64,000 nt of DNA from Stereum hirsutum FP-91666 SS1 (taxonomy: Eukaryota; Basidiomycota; Agaricomycetes; Russulales; Stereaceae): contig NW_006763133.1 in NCBI RefSeq assembly GCF_000264905.1, positions 852,681 through 916,680 on the forward strand, written 5' to 3'. Below the pieces are notes generated by a model that saw only the letters and a program-made list of their open reading frames with translations, did not search any database and had not been told where the DNA came from. This document shows, one piece after another, positions 11,187-23,057 of the stretch. The position numbers were made by a program, and so were the translations under genes. The number at the start of each line of letters is the position of its first letter. Position 1 is the stretch's first letter.

Positions 11187-12740
11187 ATGTCCACCGCTAG
11201 CTCACCGTCCCTCGTCGCGTCAGAGCTCGACTCTCCCGCACACTCTCGCACCTCCTCTCCCACTCCAACGCTCTCGCCACCCACCTCCTTCATGCTCCCA
11301 GATCTCGTCTCGCATTGTAACTTTCCTCTTACCTACCATCCTGCAGGCGACCAGGAAGCTGCCGCATCCCTCGCGTGGATGCTCTCCTTCGTCCCCCACT
11401 TTACCCCCAAAAAGGTCGCCGCGATGAACGGCCTCCAAGCCGGTGAGCTCACCGCCTACTGCTACCACGACTGCCCTGCCGAGCGTCTTCGCGTCGTGGA
11501 CGACTTCATGAACTACCTCTTCCATCTCGACAACATCTCCGATGGCATGATGGCCAAGAACACGACGCAGTTGGCCAACTGGGTCATGAACGCCTTCGAG
11601 TGGCCCGACAAGTTCCAGCCGACGGTAAACGCCGATGGAGAGGTTATCGAGGAGGTTGCAGCTGTGAAGCTTGCTCGGGAGTGAGTTCCCCGCCTTTTTT
11701 CCGTCTTTCATTTCCACTCTCCTCCCTTCCTCCGTTCTTTCGACATTTATTTCCTTGCGGACGTCGCATTTCTCCTTATCGGGTGGCGTGTCATATGTCT
11801 TGAACATTCATGCTGACTCGTGTTCCTGTCTTTTTCCTTCCTGTTCGGCATTCTTTTCTTAGCTACTGGTCACGCTGCATCCAGCAGGCCAAGCCCGGTG
11901 TTCAACAACGCTTCAAGTCCTCAATGAACATGTTCTTCCAGGCCGTCGAGCAGCAGGCGAACGACCGTGGCGGTGAGGTCGTCCCTGATCTCGAGTCCTA
12001 TATCGACATGCGCAGGGACACCTCCGGCTGCAAGCCCGTCTTCGACCTTATCGAGTACGCGCTTGGTTTTGAGTTGCCAGAGGAAGTGGTGGATCACCCG
12101 GTCATCAAGGCGCTGAACCAAGGCGCAAACGACTTGGTTACGTGGTCTAATGTACGTATGCGCCACACGCCACACTCTTATTGTCTTTTCGCCTGCCCAG
12201 TTTACCCATATCCCCTCGCGACCAGCCACCCCCTCTTCGTTCTTCTCACCTTTCTTTCCATATTCTCTACTTCGTCCGACGCTTCTCTCATGTGAGATCC
12301 CATCTGACCCTCTGTTTTCTTTTTTGTCTTTTGTCTTCCAGGACGTGTTCTCCTACAACGTCGAACAAGCACGCGGCGACACCCACAACATGATCTGCAT
12401 CTTCATGGAGCACGACGGTTGCACCCTCCAAGAATCGATCGACCGCGTCGGCGGACTGTGCAAACAGACCATCGACGCCTTCGTCGAGAACAAAGCCCGC
12501 GTTCCTTCCTTCGCCCACCTCGGGCCCCAAGTCGACGGCTGGGTGACGGGCTACGTCCAGGGATTGCAGGACTGGATTGTCGGCTCGTTGCACTGGAGCT
12601 TCATGACGAAGAGGTATTTCCAGCAGGCCGGCGCGGAAGTGAAGAAGACGCGGTTCGTGAAGCTGTTGCCGATGGAGGAGGGAAGGCATAAGCACATTCC
12701 CCCCATCTATGCGTCGACGCCGGTGGCTGCGACTGCTTAG
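11187..12740 (+). CDS. Class I sesquiterpene synthase
   Basis: Three exons: 11187-11680, 11863-12151 and 12342-12740, giving 393 residues, within the usual range for basidiomycete sesquiterpene synthases. These enzymes ionise farnesyl diphosphate and cyclise it. The N-terminal LPDLVSHC block is typical. The first metal-binding motif is DNISD at residues 115-119. The second is an NSE/DTE motif with N261, S265 and E269, formed across the exon 2/3 junction and followed by EQARGDTHN. A WSFMTKRYF segment near residue 350 matches the conserved Arg-Tyr pair. All catalytic motifs look intact. Both introns (about 182 and 190 nt) are long and pyrimidine-rich. No P450, reductase or transporter lies within 10 kb on either side, so it appears solitary. 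The product cannot be predicted from sequence alone. Confidence 0.93.
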
Positions 12741-15700
12741 ATTGAGAGGAGACTGGTGGTTTGCGCTGGCGGGCGACAGGTGCTCTATACCTCGCTTCTG
12801 TTTTATTTTCTGTTGTTGTTTTCTCTCCTTTTTCGCACCGGCCTGAACAGTGCGGTGGGTTCGGCTGTTCGTCCTTCGTCGTCGTCGTCGTCAGTGGGTT
12901 TCCTCCCTGCTTCTTTCTTTCATGTCCATATGTTGCCTCCCTCTCCCCTCTTCGTCTTTTCGGGGCCGGGCGTTCTCCTTGGCTTTCGGTTCGAGTCCTC
13001 AACATTTCATCTCTCTCCCGTCTCTGCATCCCTCTTCTCTCTCCTCCGGCTGCTTACTCATGATCCCCTGACGACTTCTCCCCACACATAACATTACAAT
13101 ATTTATCAACTACTTCGTTACCCTCCTCTTTACCTTTTCGTTCTCAACCCTTCACTCTTCAACTACTACTGCTAATGGTGCATGCGACCTCACTTACGGA
13201 TCGATAACGTATACACAAGCATGCATCGGTTTTTTCCTTATTGCCCTTTTCTTCCCTCTTCTCTCTTCTCTCTTCTCTTGAGCTTTTGAGCTTTTTTTTT
13301 ACTCATACTACACTATACTGTATCAGTGAAATTCTTTCGTCTTCGTCTTCGACGTTCGATGTTTTCGGTGTACCTCAGAGTCTCCGTTTGTGTGTCTGAT
13401 TGCCTGATTGTGTGTGTGCTCTGGCTCGATGTTCGCCTTTTCGCCTCTCGGACTGTTGACTGCTCCTTGTCCCTTCAGTTCGTGCATCTGGACTTATGCA
13501 CGATACGTACATGACTCCCTTATGATGACCCATAGGCTTCAGCATTATTTCGTTCGTTCGATTTTCTATCCACGTTCGTGTTCGTGTTCATCGCATTTCT
13601 AGCATCGTCACGATCTCATCTTCGTTCGCGCACATTGCATTGCACATTGTATATAGAGTTTCTTTTCTTTCCCTCTTTCTTTCGCCTTCCGAGTACCGCT
13701 ATTACTAGTACCCATCCACCCACCCACCTTGCAATGACAGCCACACTGAATGACTGTCATATCCTCTCGTGCGTGCCTCTGATATTGTTCGAATTGTTCG
13801 GGATTACTAGCAGGAAAGATTGCGGTATTGGTCGATTTGAATTTACCGATCACGACGAACAAAGAGACTGAGACTGAAACGGGCTTATCGTTCATGGTTC
13901 GCCGTTGATACGGACTTTGCACCGGAGGAGTTAGTTCCGTACATCTCTTAACTCCTCCTTCTCCTGGCGAATATTTGCGACATGACGATTTCTGAATCGC
14001 CCACTTAGGCTATCTCACGCTTTGCTCTGGAGTCTGTATGTACTTGTCGTCAACTCGGTCGGTCTCTTCGCAACACAACCACGAATTTCACCTGATTCCG
14101 CGATACCACTTCGCTAGGTATTAGTAATTACAGCCGCCGACGGCTTCGAAAGGGCTCAACGCTCAGGCCTCAGGAGGGCCTTATTGTTCTCCAACGGACA
14201 ACGTGCTGGCCGAATATCTGGGAGACAAAAACACGACCACGCTCTGAGATAATAGATTTCCGCTACCATCTCTCACCTTCCGAGTCCCGCCATATGCATC
14301 TGGATCTGGATCTAAAAACCGATGGGTGGACGACAATGGGTTAAAGTGGGGATGAAGGTATGTAGCGGTGCTAGCTCACTTACTGTAATCTGTAGTGTAG
14401 TGCGGCGAGATTGAGTGCGAGGATGGCGAGATTGAACGTGGAATTCGAGTCGTCAGAGCCACGCCGGTCAGGAAACTTATTGTCTTGACTCTTGTGCTGC
14501 CAGCGTCTCCCCGGCATACTTATTCAACTCGAACGCCGAATCGGTGATTAGCTTGAGGTCGAGATACGCAAAGTGGGCCTGCATCGGGATCAAGATTCGA
14601 TTCGAAGCTTGGGACGTCTGAAGGTTAAGCGAATTGGGTGTGCGTGGGACCATTCTATGGGTGGGTATGTTACCGTGTGTAAGTATATGCGTACGTGGGA
14701 CTTGGGGTAAGTATATGCGTGCGTGCGTGCGCATCGGCGTGGGTGTGCGACTTGGTCACCCGGTCAATTCGGACAGGATTCAGTTCTACTTATAGGTGAA
14801 GGAAGAGGCCTGAGGCCTGAGGGAGCCCGGATAGGTGTATATTTAGGGAGAGCGTCATAGGACTGTGGCAGAGTTGCGGGCCCATTGCTGATCTAGGAAG
14901 AGCAAGGGATTAGCTAGAGTATATCGAGACGGTGAGCTTCACGCTTCTAGATGAATGAAAAAGACGGTACGTTAGATAAGACGTGGATATTTATTGCTCG
15001 AGACTCAGAAGCTTGAGACATGAGACGGAGTTTATGGGTCCGTGTAGGTATCGACGTCAAAAATTTCGAAATGCGCCTTTCTTCATCGTATCGTGCGAGC
15101 GATAAATATTTGTGAGGAAGGAAAACTGGAGGATGAGCACTCGGAGATACGATACCCATCGGCGGTATGAAAACGAAACGTTTCTTGAGATTTACCAATG
15201 TCCGAGGTGCGGAGACTTAGGGCAAAAAAGCGTGAGTTGCGAACCTGAACGGTCCGAAGGGTGGAGACGATGATCCCTTTCTTCATAGCAGCTCCGAATG
15301 AGAAAATGAAGAGCCTCGAAGCAAGACGTGTACATGGTACTCAAGTCACCGCGACACTTCGCTACTTGATCATGAGAACTTAGGCAAAAAGACAAAAAGA
15401 ATAGCGAAACACGAGTTTTTCATCTACCTCTGCACACAAACTGAGCGTGCACCAACCCAGAGATACATGACCTATACGTGATTCTCGAAGAGAATGGAGA
15501 AGTAGGGAGCCTTCTTCTTCCAACGCATGGCGAGAGACATACTCTGTCCGGCGGATCTGCCAGATGTTCGTAAGCTCTGGCTTTCGGTTAAGTGAGATGA
15601 ACGTCGACCTGGGATCTCAGATCAAAGTACTGACCGCCGGTGAACTCGGATGAAAAGCTAGAAGACGTTCGAGGGTCAACCCGGAGTTCTGAGAGGAGAG

Positions 15701-16871
15701 AAGGATGAACGTACTCACGGACGATGCGGGCTCATTCCTGCCATTTTGAACTTTGGGTCTGGCTGAGAACTCGGCGGTTAGTATCCCATATTTCCTCACA
15801 CATACTTGGAAAGGCCTATTTTTCGATGATCATTGAGCAGTGATGCCACCAGTGGGAAACAATTGAGGGAGGGAGAATGGTGCCCATTCTGATCCATGAG
15901 AATCGAAGAGTGTGGAAGGAGCCTCGTTGTTCGAGCAGGCTGAGAAATCAACAGACCGGTAAGAATGGTTAGTTCTCTGTCAGGCAACGATCAAGTGCGA
16001 TCGGAAGAAACCCACACGATTCAGTGCAGCGGCCAAACGGTGGAGATCCAATAAATTGACAGGGTGTCTGACTCTCAAAATTGATGTCCAAATGAAAGTC
16101 TGTACCAAGACGTCCGACGTCGGTGTAATAACAGCCCTGTCCAGTGCGCGGAGTTCAAAGTCAATGACATATCCGCATTCGGAACAAAACGAGAAGGATG
16201 AACATGCTCCTACTCATTCGGAATTACCGACGCCAGGTAGACGGGATTTCCTTACCCCGGTCAAGCACTGTTGCGAGCAGCGGCGATGCAGGTTCCACGA
16301 CATGGGCGCTCCGGGTCGATACGTCGTTGGTGTTGCCCACGAAATGGCATTGTGATCGAACAGACCTACATAATCGAAGATGTTGGAGGTTATTTGAGAG
16401 TCGAGGCACTGATGAGGAAGATTGAAAGATGCGAAGTTAGTGAGGACGGCGTTGTTCGGGGAGCCTGTGGTCTCGACTTGCAGTGGGGCCGACGAAGAGA
16501 CCTGGAAGCGGAGAAGTTCGATGACTTTTGAACGATGAAGATGTCTGTTAGACGGGTTCGAGTTGTTGGTTACGCTGTCGCAGATTATCCTGAAGGGCCA
16601 GCATTGACTCGGCAGAGATGATAATAAGCACGAGAGCACATCGTGGGACTGGGCCACAGTGGCCATTGTTCGATGGACCCAAGAGGGAGTTTACGTCGCT
16701 CCAAAAGCGGAGCGATCATTCAGCTGAACATGACGTCAGACGACGTCAGGGGCTTTCGCCCACCTCTATAACCCGCTCCCGCCAACCAGCGCAATCCCAT
16801 TCCCATTTAATTCATCAACTTCAACCATAACCACAACCACCCGCTCGCTCATCCCGACATCGACAGCGACG
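12741..16871. other. Gene-poor stretch downstream of the terpene synthase
   Basis: 12.75-13.9 kb is strongly T/C-rich and probably contains the 3' UTR of the terpene synthase. The rest shows no recognisable gene. One minus-strand frame at 16214-16666 (150 codons, starting MATVAQSHDV) lies head-to-head with the next gene and could be a small protein, but it has no family features and I do not call it. Confidence 0.5.
16731..16749. promoter_or_regulatory. Palindromic TGACGTCA (CRE/ATF-like) site pair
   Basis: A perfect TGACGTCA palindrome at 16731-16738 is followed two bases later by a near copy, CGACGTCA. They sit about 135 bp upstream of the DUF3429 gene start. bZIP factors of the ATF/CREB type bind this palindrome in fungi. 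The site is seen directly; binding is inferred. Confidence 0.45.
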
Positions 16872-18182
16872 ATGTTGAACGCATTTTCTCTCGCACGCCC
16901 CGCCGCCCTTCGCACCGCGGCTCGTCGTTCCCTAGGGCCTACTCTGCGAGCTCCCTATTCCCGTCTCGCACACGCCTCTTCAAAGGGTGGAATAACGCCT
17001 CTCATTCCACCTCGTGGAGTCTCTATTCTCCGACTCGCCAACGCTTTCCAACAACAGCAGACAAGGGGAGAAGCGAGCTCAGTCTCTGGAAGACCTGCGT
17101 CTCAGACGCCGGAGCAGGCGACACAAAACATAAAGGAGGAAATTGGGAACTCAGCGACTGACCTCGCGAGGACGATCGCTGGTGGGAACTTCACGAGGGA
17201 CACCGTGCAGCCTGGCGAGGAGACTTTCGTAAGTCACCGCCGTGCTAACGCCGCAATGTGTGGCGCGATAGGGGCTAATTCGTGATTCGTGTGGCGTGCG
17301 GTGTTTGTTTTTAGTTGAATGTGACGAGCTCGGTGGCGTCGTCTGTCCCTCAGCCGTATATCGTGTTTGGTTTGCTCGGAGGCGTTCCCTATATCTTCGC
17401 GTCTGCCACGACCTGCTACCTCGCCTACCAAGCCGGTCTCGCCACCTCTGGTAAGACTCCCCTCTCCCTCCTCTCCTTCAAGTTCAACCCACTCAACTAA
17501 CACTCGCCCCTCAAGGCGCCGTAACCAACCTCGACCCTGGCGTCGCCCTCACGATCCTCGACCGTGCCCTCAACATCCAAGTCACTTACGGCGCCGTCAT
17601 GATCTCCTTCCTCGGCGCCCTCCACTGGGGGATGGAGTTCGCGGGCTTGGGTGGCCACAAGGGTTATGCGCGACTCGCGCTCGGTGCCGCGCCCGTGCTC
17701 TATGCATGGCCGACTTTGGCGCTCGATCCGACGACGGCGTTGATCGCGCAATGGGTCGGGTTCACGAGTCTCTGGTGGGCGGATTTGAAGGCTACCGGGG
17801 CTGGGTGGAGTGCGTTGTTGCTTTTTGCCACTTTGACCTGAGAATAGATTCGGGAACTGACCGTGAATGACTTGGTTGTGCAGCACCAAAATGGTACTCC
17901 CAGTACCGCTTCTACCTCTCCATCCTCGTCGGTAGCTGCATCATCGCCACGCTCGGCTCGACGTCGTTCTACGGCCCCGTTGCCGGCCACGGCTTGCTCA
18001 CGCACGACTTGGAGCTGATCAGGGCGCAGAGGAAACATGTAGTTCCTGAGGTGGAGGGGAGGATCTCTGGGGATGTGGAGGCGGTGCCGACGGGGGAGGA
18101 GGGAGATAATTATGTGCAGATCAGGAAGAGGGCGGCGCAGGATTCTGAGGAAGGAGAGAAGGGTAAGGAGGGTAAGGAGTGA
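16872..18182 (+). CDS. DUF3429 (TMEM69-like) mitochondrial inner-membrane protein
   Basis: Four exons: 16872-17228, 17315-17450, 17516-17809 and 17884-18182, giving 361 residues. The N-terminus is rich in Arg, Ala and Ser with almost no acidic residues over the first 50 positions, as expected of a mitochondrial presequence. The core has several hydrophobic spans, including a YIVFGLLGGVPYIFAS helix, a segment around MISFLGALHWGME, and an RFYLSILVGSCIIATLG helix near the end. The HWGMEFAG segment and the KWYSQYRFYL segment are hallmarks of the DUF3429/TMEM69 family. The C-terminal 80 residues are hydrophilic, ending in a Glu/Lys-rich tail. The molecular role of the family is not established. 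The exon 3 donor (GTGCGT at 17810) was chosen because it keeps frame into WYSQYRF. Confidence 0.87.
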
Positions 18183-18837
18183 GGCCTAGTGAGGGGTTGG
18201 ATTTGGTGAACGGACTCTCAAAAGCATGCATCGTCCTGTTGTACGGATAGTCGGGCATTGGGGGAGAAGATGCATTGTATATTTACCCTATTCATACAGT
18301 AGTCTCTTGTCACATCTTGTAATCTGTATATCAACATTTTTGTCTTCCTTTCTTCTTCTGTGTTGAACACGTCGTCAAGCGTGTAAAAGTTGTCGCCACC
18401 GCCATGGTGTAACATACTCTGAAATCGAACCAGAGGAACCCATTCGAAGAAAGACATCGCAAACAGTGCGGCACATCCACCTGGGACAGACGGACGAATG
18501 ATCTCGATGCTGGGTTGTAGAGGACGTGGAAGAACCGGATAAATTAGGAGCTCGAGTGCGAGGGAAGACGATAGAATGTTCTCGACGCGTCCGCTCGAGA
18601 TGACTTTCACTTTTGACGCGTCCGGCTGCTTACTACCTCCTCTCTTGCCACCACATCGCATCGCATTACCTTGCTTGTCCAAGTACTCTCCCTCGAGCTC
18701 AGCTTGTCGTCTCTCGTATCGCTTAGATAACTAGAAACATTCGCATCCGTCCACCCATCAACGTTCAAGACCTAATCTACCCCTCTTCCACTTCGAGAAA
18801 CAGTTGTTCAAACCGAATCAAGCCAAAGAAAGAAAAG
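18183..18837. other. Intergenic region
   Basis: Contains the probable 3' UTR of the DUF3429 gene and the promoter of the Aha1 gene. No supported gene; a 154-codon minus-strand frame at 18218-18682 has no recognisable features. Confidence 0.5.
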
Positions 18838-21134
18838 ATGTCGTCCATGCCACTCTCCACCGCCAACTGGCACTGGAAGAACAAGACGGTGACGCCTTGG
18901 GCGAAGACCTGGTTCGAGCGCGAGCTCGTGACGGTCGAGGTGGGCGAGAAGGAGGGCGAGAAGGTGGGGGTGGAGAAGGTGGTGGAGGTGGAGGGGGATG
19001 TGGAGTTGGGGAGGAGGAAGAGCAAGTGGGTTGATTTTTTGTTTTTGATTTTCTTGCGGTTTCGGTTTTGGACTTTGAGATTGGATGGATGAGATGTCCG
19101 TCTATCCGCCTGTATTTTTTGTGGTGTTTGGGTTGGTTGGTCATTTGAATCGTGGTACTGACTAGACCTTTTCCCCTCCTTTATGTGACGCCGTCCTCTC
19201 CTCGCTCTCCTCGCTGTGATGATAATGACGGTGACGGTGGCGAACAACACAGATTGATCACGATCTACGACTGTCGCGTCGTTCTCAACTGGACAGGAAG
19301 TACAGCGGATGGAACGACCGCGTCTGGACGACTCGTCATCCCTGAGGTCTCGCATGAGATCACGTTGGATGGGTTGAGCGATTATGTCGTGAGTGTCTTG
19401 GTATTTAAGTGTCATGTTATTCTGTTATATCCTATTGATATTGTCGTGGCTCTGTTAACGTTACTGACAATACTGCCCCACCATCCACCATCTTCATATT
19501 TATATAGTACGAATGGTCCCTCGGCTCGGAACACGACGCCTCCAACCCGTCCATCTCCTCTCTCTTCGCTCTCGCGAAAAAGTCCCTACCCGCATCTCTC
19601 GAAGTCAAGTTCAAAGAATTCCCAGTCGCGCTCGTAGACGTCCACGGGAAAGACATCCTTGTCTCTGCCTCTGCCGATCCGTCCCGGACTTCGTCTCCCG
19701 CGCCCGCTCCCCCCATCAGCACCAGCACCAGCACCAGCACCACTACCTCCACCATCACAGCCGCTCCGGCACCGGCTCCAGCGCCAGCAAAGAAGAAAGA
19801 GGCGAAGAAGGTGAATGGGGCGCTGGTCGAGGTGGAGGCGACCTTCCAGGCTGCGGCGGACGATCTGTTCGGGCTCTTGACGGACGAGAAGAGGATACCG
19901 ATGTGGTCGAGGGCGCCGGCGCAGGTACGTCGATATGCGAGCTTTCGATTTCGCCGGTCCTGGCTTTTTCCATTTCCCATTTCCTCATCCATCATCCAAT
20001 CACCGATGCATTTTGCCTCGCTTTGTCCCATCTACTCACGTTCTTCCCGATGCGATTTCCTTTTCCTATTCCTATACGTTACACGTTATTTGATACATTA
20101 ACCCTTTTTCTCGCAATCGACCTTCCGCCTTCCTATTTGCCGTCCACCACCCTTACATTTTTAATTTCTCTCTTCTGCGTTTCATCCATATTCACCCATC
20201 TGGCGCGTTCACTGACCTTTAACGGTGTTTGCTGCGTCGAAATTGGAATTATAGTCCGCCGCGAAGCCGGATACGGAGTACGCGCTGTTCGGGGGAGGTG
20301 TGAGGGGGAAGTATCTCTCGCTTACGCCGGGGAAGGAGATCAAGCAGACGTGGGCGTTGCAGAGCCCGACGTGGCCTGATGGTGCGTTTTATCCTCACTT
20401 TTTGATGACGTCTCGGAACCGACCCCCGCTCCCGACCGCTTTTCTTTCGTTGCTTTCTCGATTCCTGGAATCCTACGTCTTCTTCCTTCATGCACCTCCG
20501 TTCATACACGTCCTCCATTCATCTCTACTGCGTATCTGGGCTCACGCTAAATCTCGTAACTTCCTATCACGGCGAATGCGAATGAACAGGTCACGAAGCG
20601 ACGATGACGATCAGCTTCGCGCAGTCGACGGATTCGACGAAAGTCACGTTCGCGCTCGATGGGGTTCCGACCGGGATGGAAGATGAGATCAGGAGGAATT
20701 TGGAGGGGTATTAGTGAGTGTTTTGACTCTTTGTCTCCTTCTCCTTCTGTTTCCTGTCTACTCTTTACCCCTTTCCGACCTTCCGTCTTCCCCGTTTCCG
20801 GTCACCCTCCCTTCCATCACCCTTCCACCCCCACCTCCCTTCTCCTCATCTCTCTATCCACTGTCCCTTCCCTTCGTAACTTCCAACTGTTTTACTGATC
20901 ATTTTACGCCCCAGCGTCCTCGGCTTCAAATCCATCGGGTACGTCCAGCTCATCCTCTCCGACCCCTCCCCGTCATCGTCATCGCCACCCGTCAGCCGCT
21001 ACCGCCGTCGTCCAGCACCTTCGGGAGCGGCGGCGGCAGGTTCGGGTTCGTCATCACCGTATTATGCGCTCGGGTTCGCGGCGCTCGTCCTTGTGGCGGC
21101 GTTTGCGGTTCCGTTTCTGTCGTCGAAGATGTGA
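18838..21134 (+). CDS. AHA1: Aha1-type activator of Hsp90 ATPase with C-terminal membrane tail
   Basis: Six exons: 18838-19025, 19253-19388, 19508-19924, 20255-20381, 20590-20713 and 20915-21134, giving 403 residues. Aha1 binds Hsp90 through two domains and stimulates its ATPase. The N-terminal domain shows NWHWKNK near the start, the ITIYDCRVVLNW strand and a region ending in AKKSLPASLEVKF. A Ser/Thr/Pro/Ala linker follows, then the C-terminal AHSA1 (START-like) domain from about LVEVEATFQAAADDLFGLL to the IRRNLEGYYV helix. Instead of stopping there, the protein adds a Ser/Arg/Pro linker and a final hydrophobic stretch, ALGFAALVLVAAFAVPFL, with only about four residues after it. This looks like a tail anchor; yeast Aha1 is soluble. 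Introns are 119-330 nt, unusually long for this window. The co-chaperone identity is firm; membrane insertion is inference. Confidence 0.9.
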
Positions 21135-21920
21135 TTTGTGGTCTTGTGGCCATGGCGGGGTGGTTGCCTGCACACGGACCGTGTGGTGTGAAGGTCGTCG
21201 ACCCGAGCGTTTATACTGCAGTTGAAGCTGGAGGAAGGTGTGCGGAGTGTGGAGGGCGGAGAGGTGGCGATGGCGCGGAGGGGCCAAACAAAAAATCTTC
21301 ATACAAAATTCGATGGAATGACGCTGACGTTCTTCCTCCTTTCTCGTTTGCCATTTTTTATATTCGTATATTCGTTTATTCACGATTTTCTTGTTCATAT
21401 CGTTATTCGCTCTATATTTTCGCTCTCTTCGCATCTTCGCTTTCGGGCTCTTCGAATTCTCGTCGTTGTCGTCGTTCGGGCGGGGCGGGTTGGGCGGGAT
21501 AGGCTGGGCACGGTTCTGTAACGTGTTGCGAGCCACGGAGGCACTGGAGGGGGTGTGTTAGTGGTTCAGGATAGGATGGGTGATCTGTCGGGACCTATAG
21601 AGAAATGAGAGGAGGGTAGAAGCGGCCACGGGAAGGTTGAGTAGGATGCCGGACGAAGCGACATACGGCGAGAATCGGAAGTGCAATGTAAATGTTGGAA
21701 GTTGTAATTTTTGTTGTTTTTCTGGTTTTTTTTTTGGCTTGATTCTCTGCAACTTTCTCAGAGGCGTGAACACGTTGTGAACCGTTATGCGTCGCGTCTT
21801 GGACGAGAATGCGCTGATTTGGAGAGGTTCATATTTTTGTGCTACTGCGAACCTGTATCGACGTACCTCGCCACATCTCTTTCAGCCGTGATCGCCACAC
21901 GACGGCCGAGAGGGGTCCTA
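21135..21920. other. Intergenic region
   Basis: Probable 3' UTR of the Aha1 gene followed by sequence with no recognised feature. Confidence 0.45.
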
Positions 21921-22192
21921 CTGTACCATTTCGATGAATCGATCGGATGCCATGGGGGTGTGACATGTGACACAGATGGTACTTAGGCCAAACGTGTAAA
22001 TAGGCCAAAAGCCTCCGAACATTGTGACTGACCTGCCTTTTAAGGCAACTTTTTTGCCAAATTGGGCGTAGCCCGGAGAAAAAATCGATTAAAAGTGGCC
22101 AAAATCACCTGTGACCTGTGACAAAATGGGAATAGGCCATGCCATAGGGCCTTTGTGACGTGTGACCATGGCATCCGATCGAAATGGTACAG
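21921..22192. mobile_element. MITE with TA flanks (Tc1/mariner-like)
   Basis: A 272-bp element bounded by TA dinucleotides at 21919-21920 and 22193-22194. The inverted ends read CTGTACCATTTCGAT on the left and ATCGAAATGGTACAG on the right. The inverted similarity continues through CGGATGCCATG after an 8-bp insertion (GAATCGAT) in the left arm, and through TGTGAC-rich sequence further in. There is no coding capacity. TA target duplication fits the Tc1/mariner superfamily, which is inference. Confidence 0.82.
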
Positions 22193-22194
22193 TA

Positions 22195-23057
22195 ATATGG
22201 GAGCCGTATGCTTCGACGTTTGGGGATTCTTACGTCTCTACTACCTGCACGATACGACAGACTAAGACCTCCTCAAACGTGTATGCGAATACAGAAGACT
22301 CGGACGTGGCTATCTACGAGGGACGAGTAATATTCTGCACCTCACGGTGGATGGCGTTCAAGTTGCAAGTGCTAGCTACTACTGATCTATCATTTCAATC
22401 ACAGTGCGCCCACTGTTCCGTCTCCGAGTCCGGCCCTGACTTGAAATTGCTGACGGCTTGCTTAGTCGATGCTAAAATCCATGCGATAGATCAACCGTCC
22501 TTGTGGAAGGAACAGAGCTTTGATGCTTGACGAAAAGAGGCGTCTCTTTGCCCGGAAAATCGTTTCAAGTTGCACTGTCTTGATGACTTTCCTTCAACGA
22601 TATCGATAGCTCCCTGATACCATGTCGTATCGAGCACACTGCAGAATTCACATTATGACACAGTTGATGGACGCCACCTCGTGATCATGCTATCAACACT
22701 TCCTTCTACCCGCACCCTGCGAAATACAGCATTCAATGGCAGTGCACTTCATCCAGAGAATCGTCAGCGCCACGCTTTGATGAGGACGAATCTTCCTCCT
22801 GCTCCTCATCTACGTCCGCTTCGCCTTCGGCTTGTTTTATACAGCACATTGTCCACGGCCAACTCAAACGGAGGTCATCGCTGACTTCAAAAAACCTGCC
22901 ACCAGCTAGCGACTCGTGTCGAAGACCTTGGTGCCAGGTCGTCGATTGGTTTATACTGCTGACCCAAATACAGTTCCTTCCGTGGACATCATCTCTCCCC
23001 TTGTCACGTAGCAGCAAATAATCAAATTTTGAAACCTAGGCATCTCGGATAGCAAAC
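22195..23057. other. Intergenic region upstream of the PARP gene
   Basis: No supported coding region. A 123-codon plus frame at 22162-22530 starts inside the MITE terminus and lacks any family feature, so it is not called. Confidence 0.45.

Noticed and set aside
12288..12695. 135-codon minus-strand frame
   Set aside because: Antisense to the terpene synthase exon 3, a common shadow in GC-rich coding sequence.
16214..16666. Possible small minus-strand gene of 150 codons
   Set aside because: Position is plausible for a divergent gene, but no domain, no codon bias and no clear splicing support it.
20714..21502. 262-codon plus-strand frame
   Set aside because: It starts in an Aha1 intron and reads the last Aha1 exon in the wrong frame.
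22162..22530. 123-codon plus-strand frame
   Set aside because: It starts inside the MITE terminus and has no domain.
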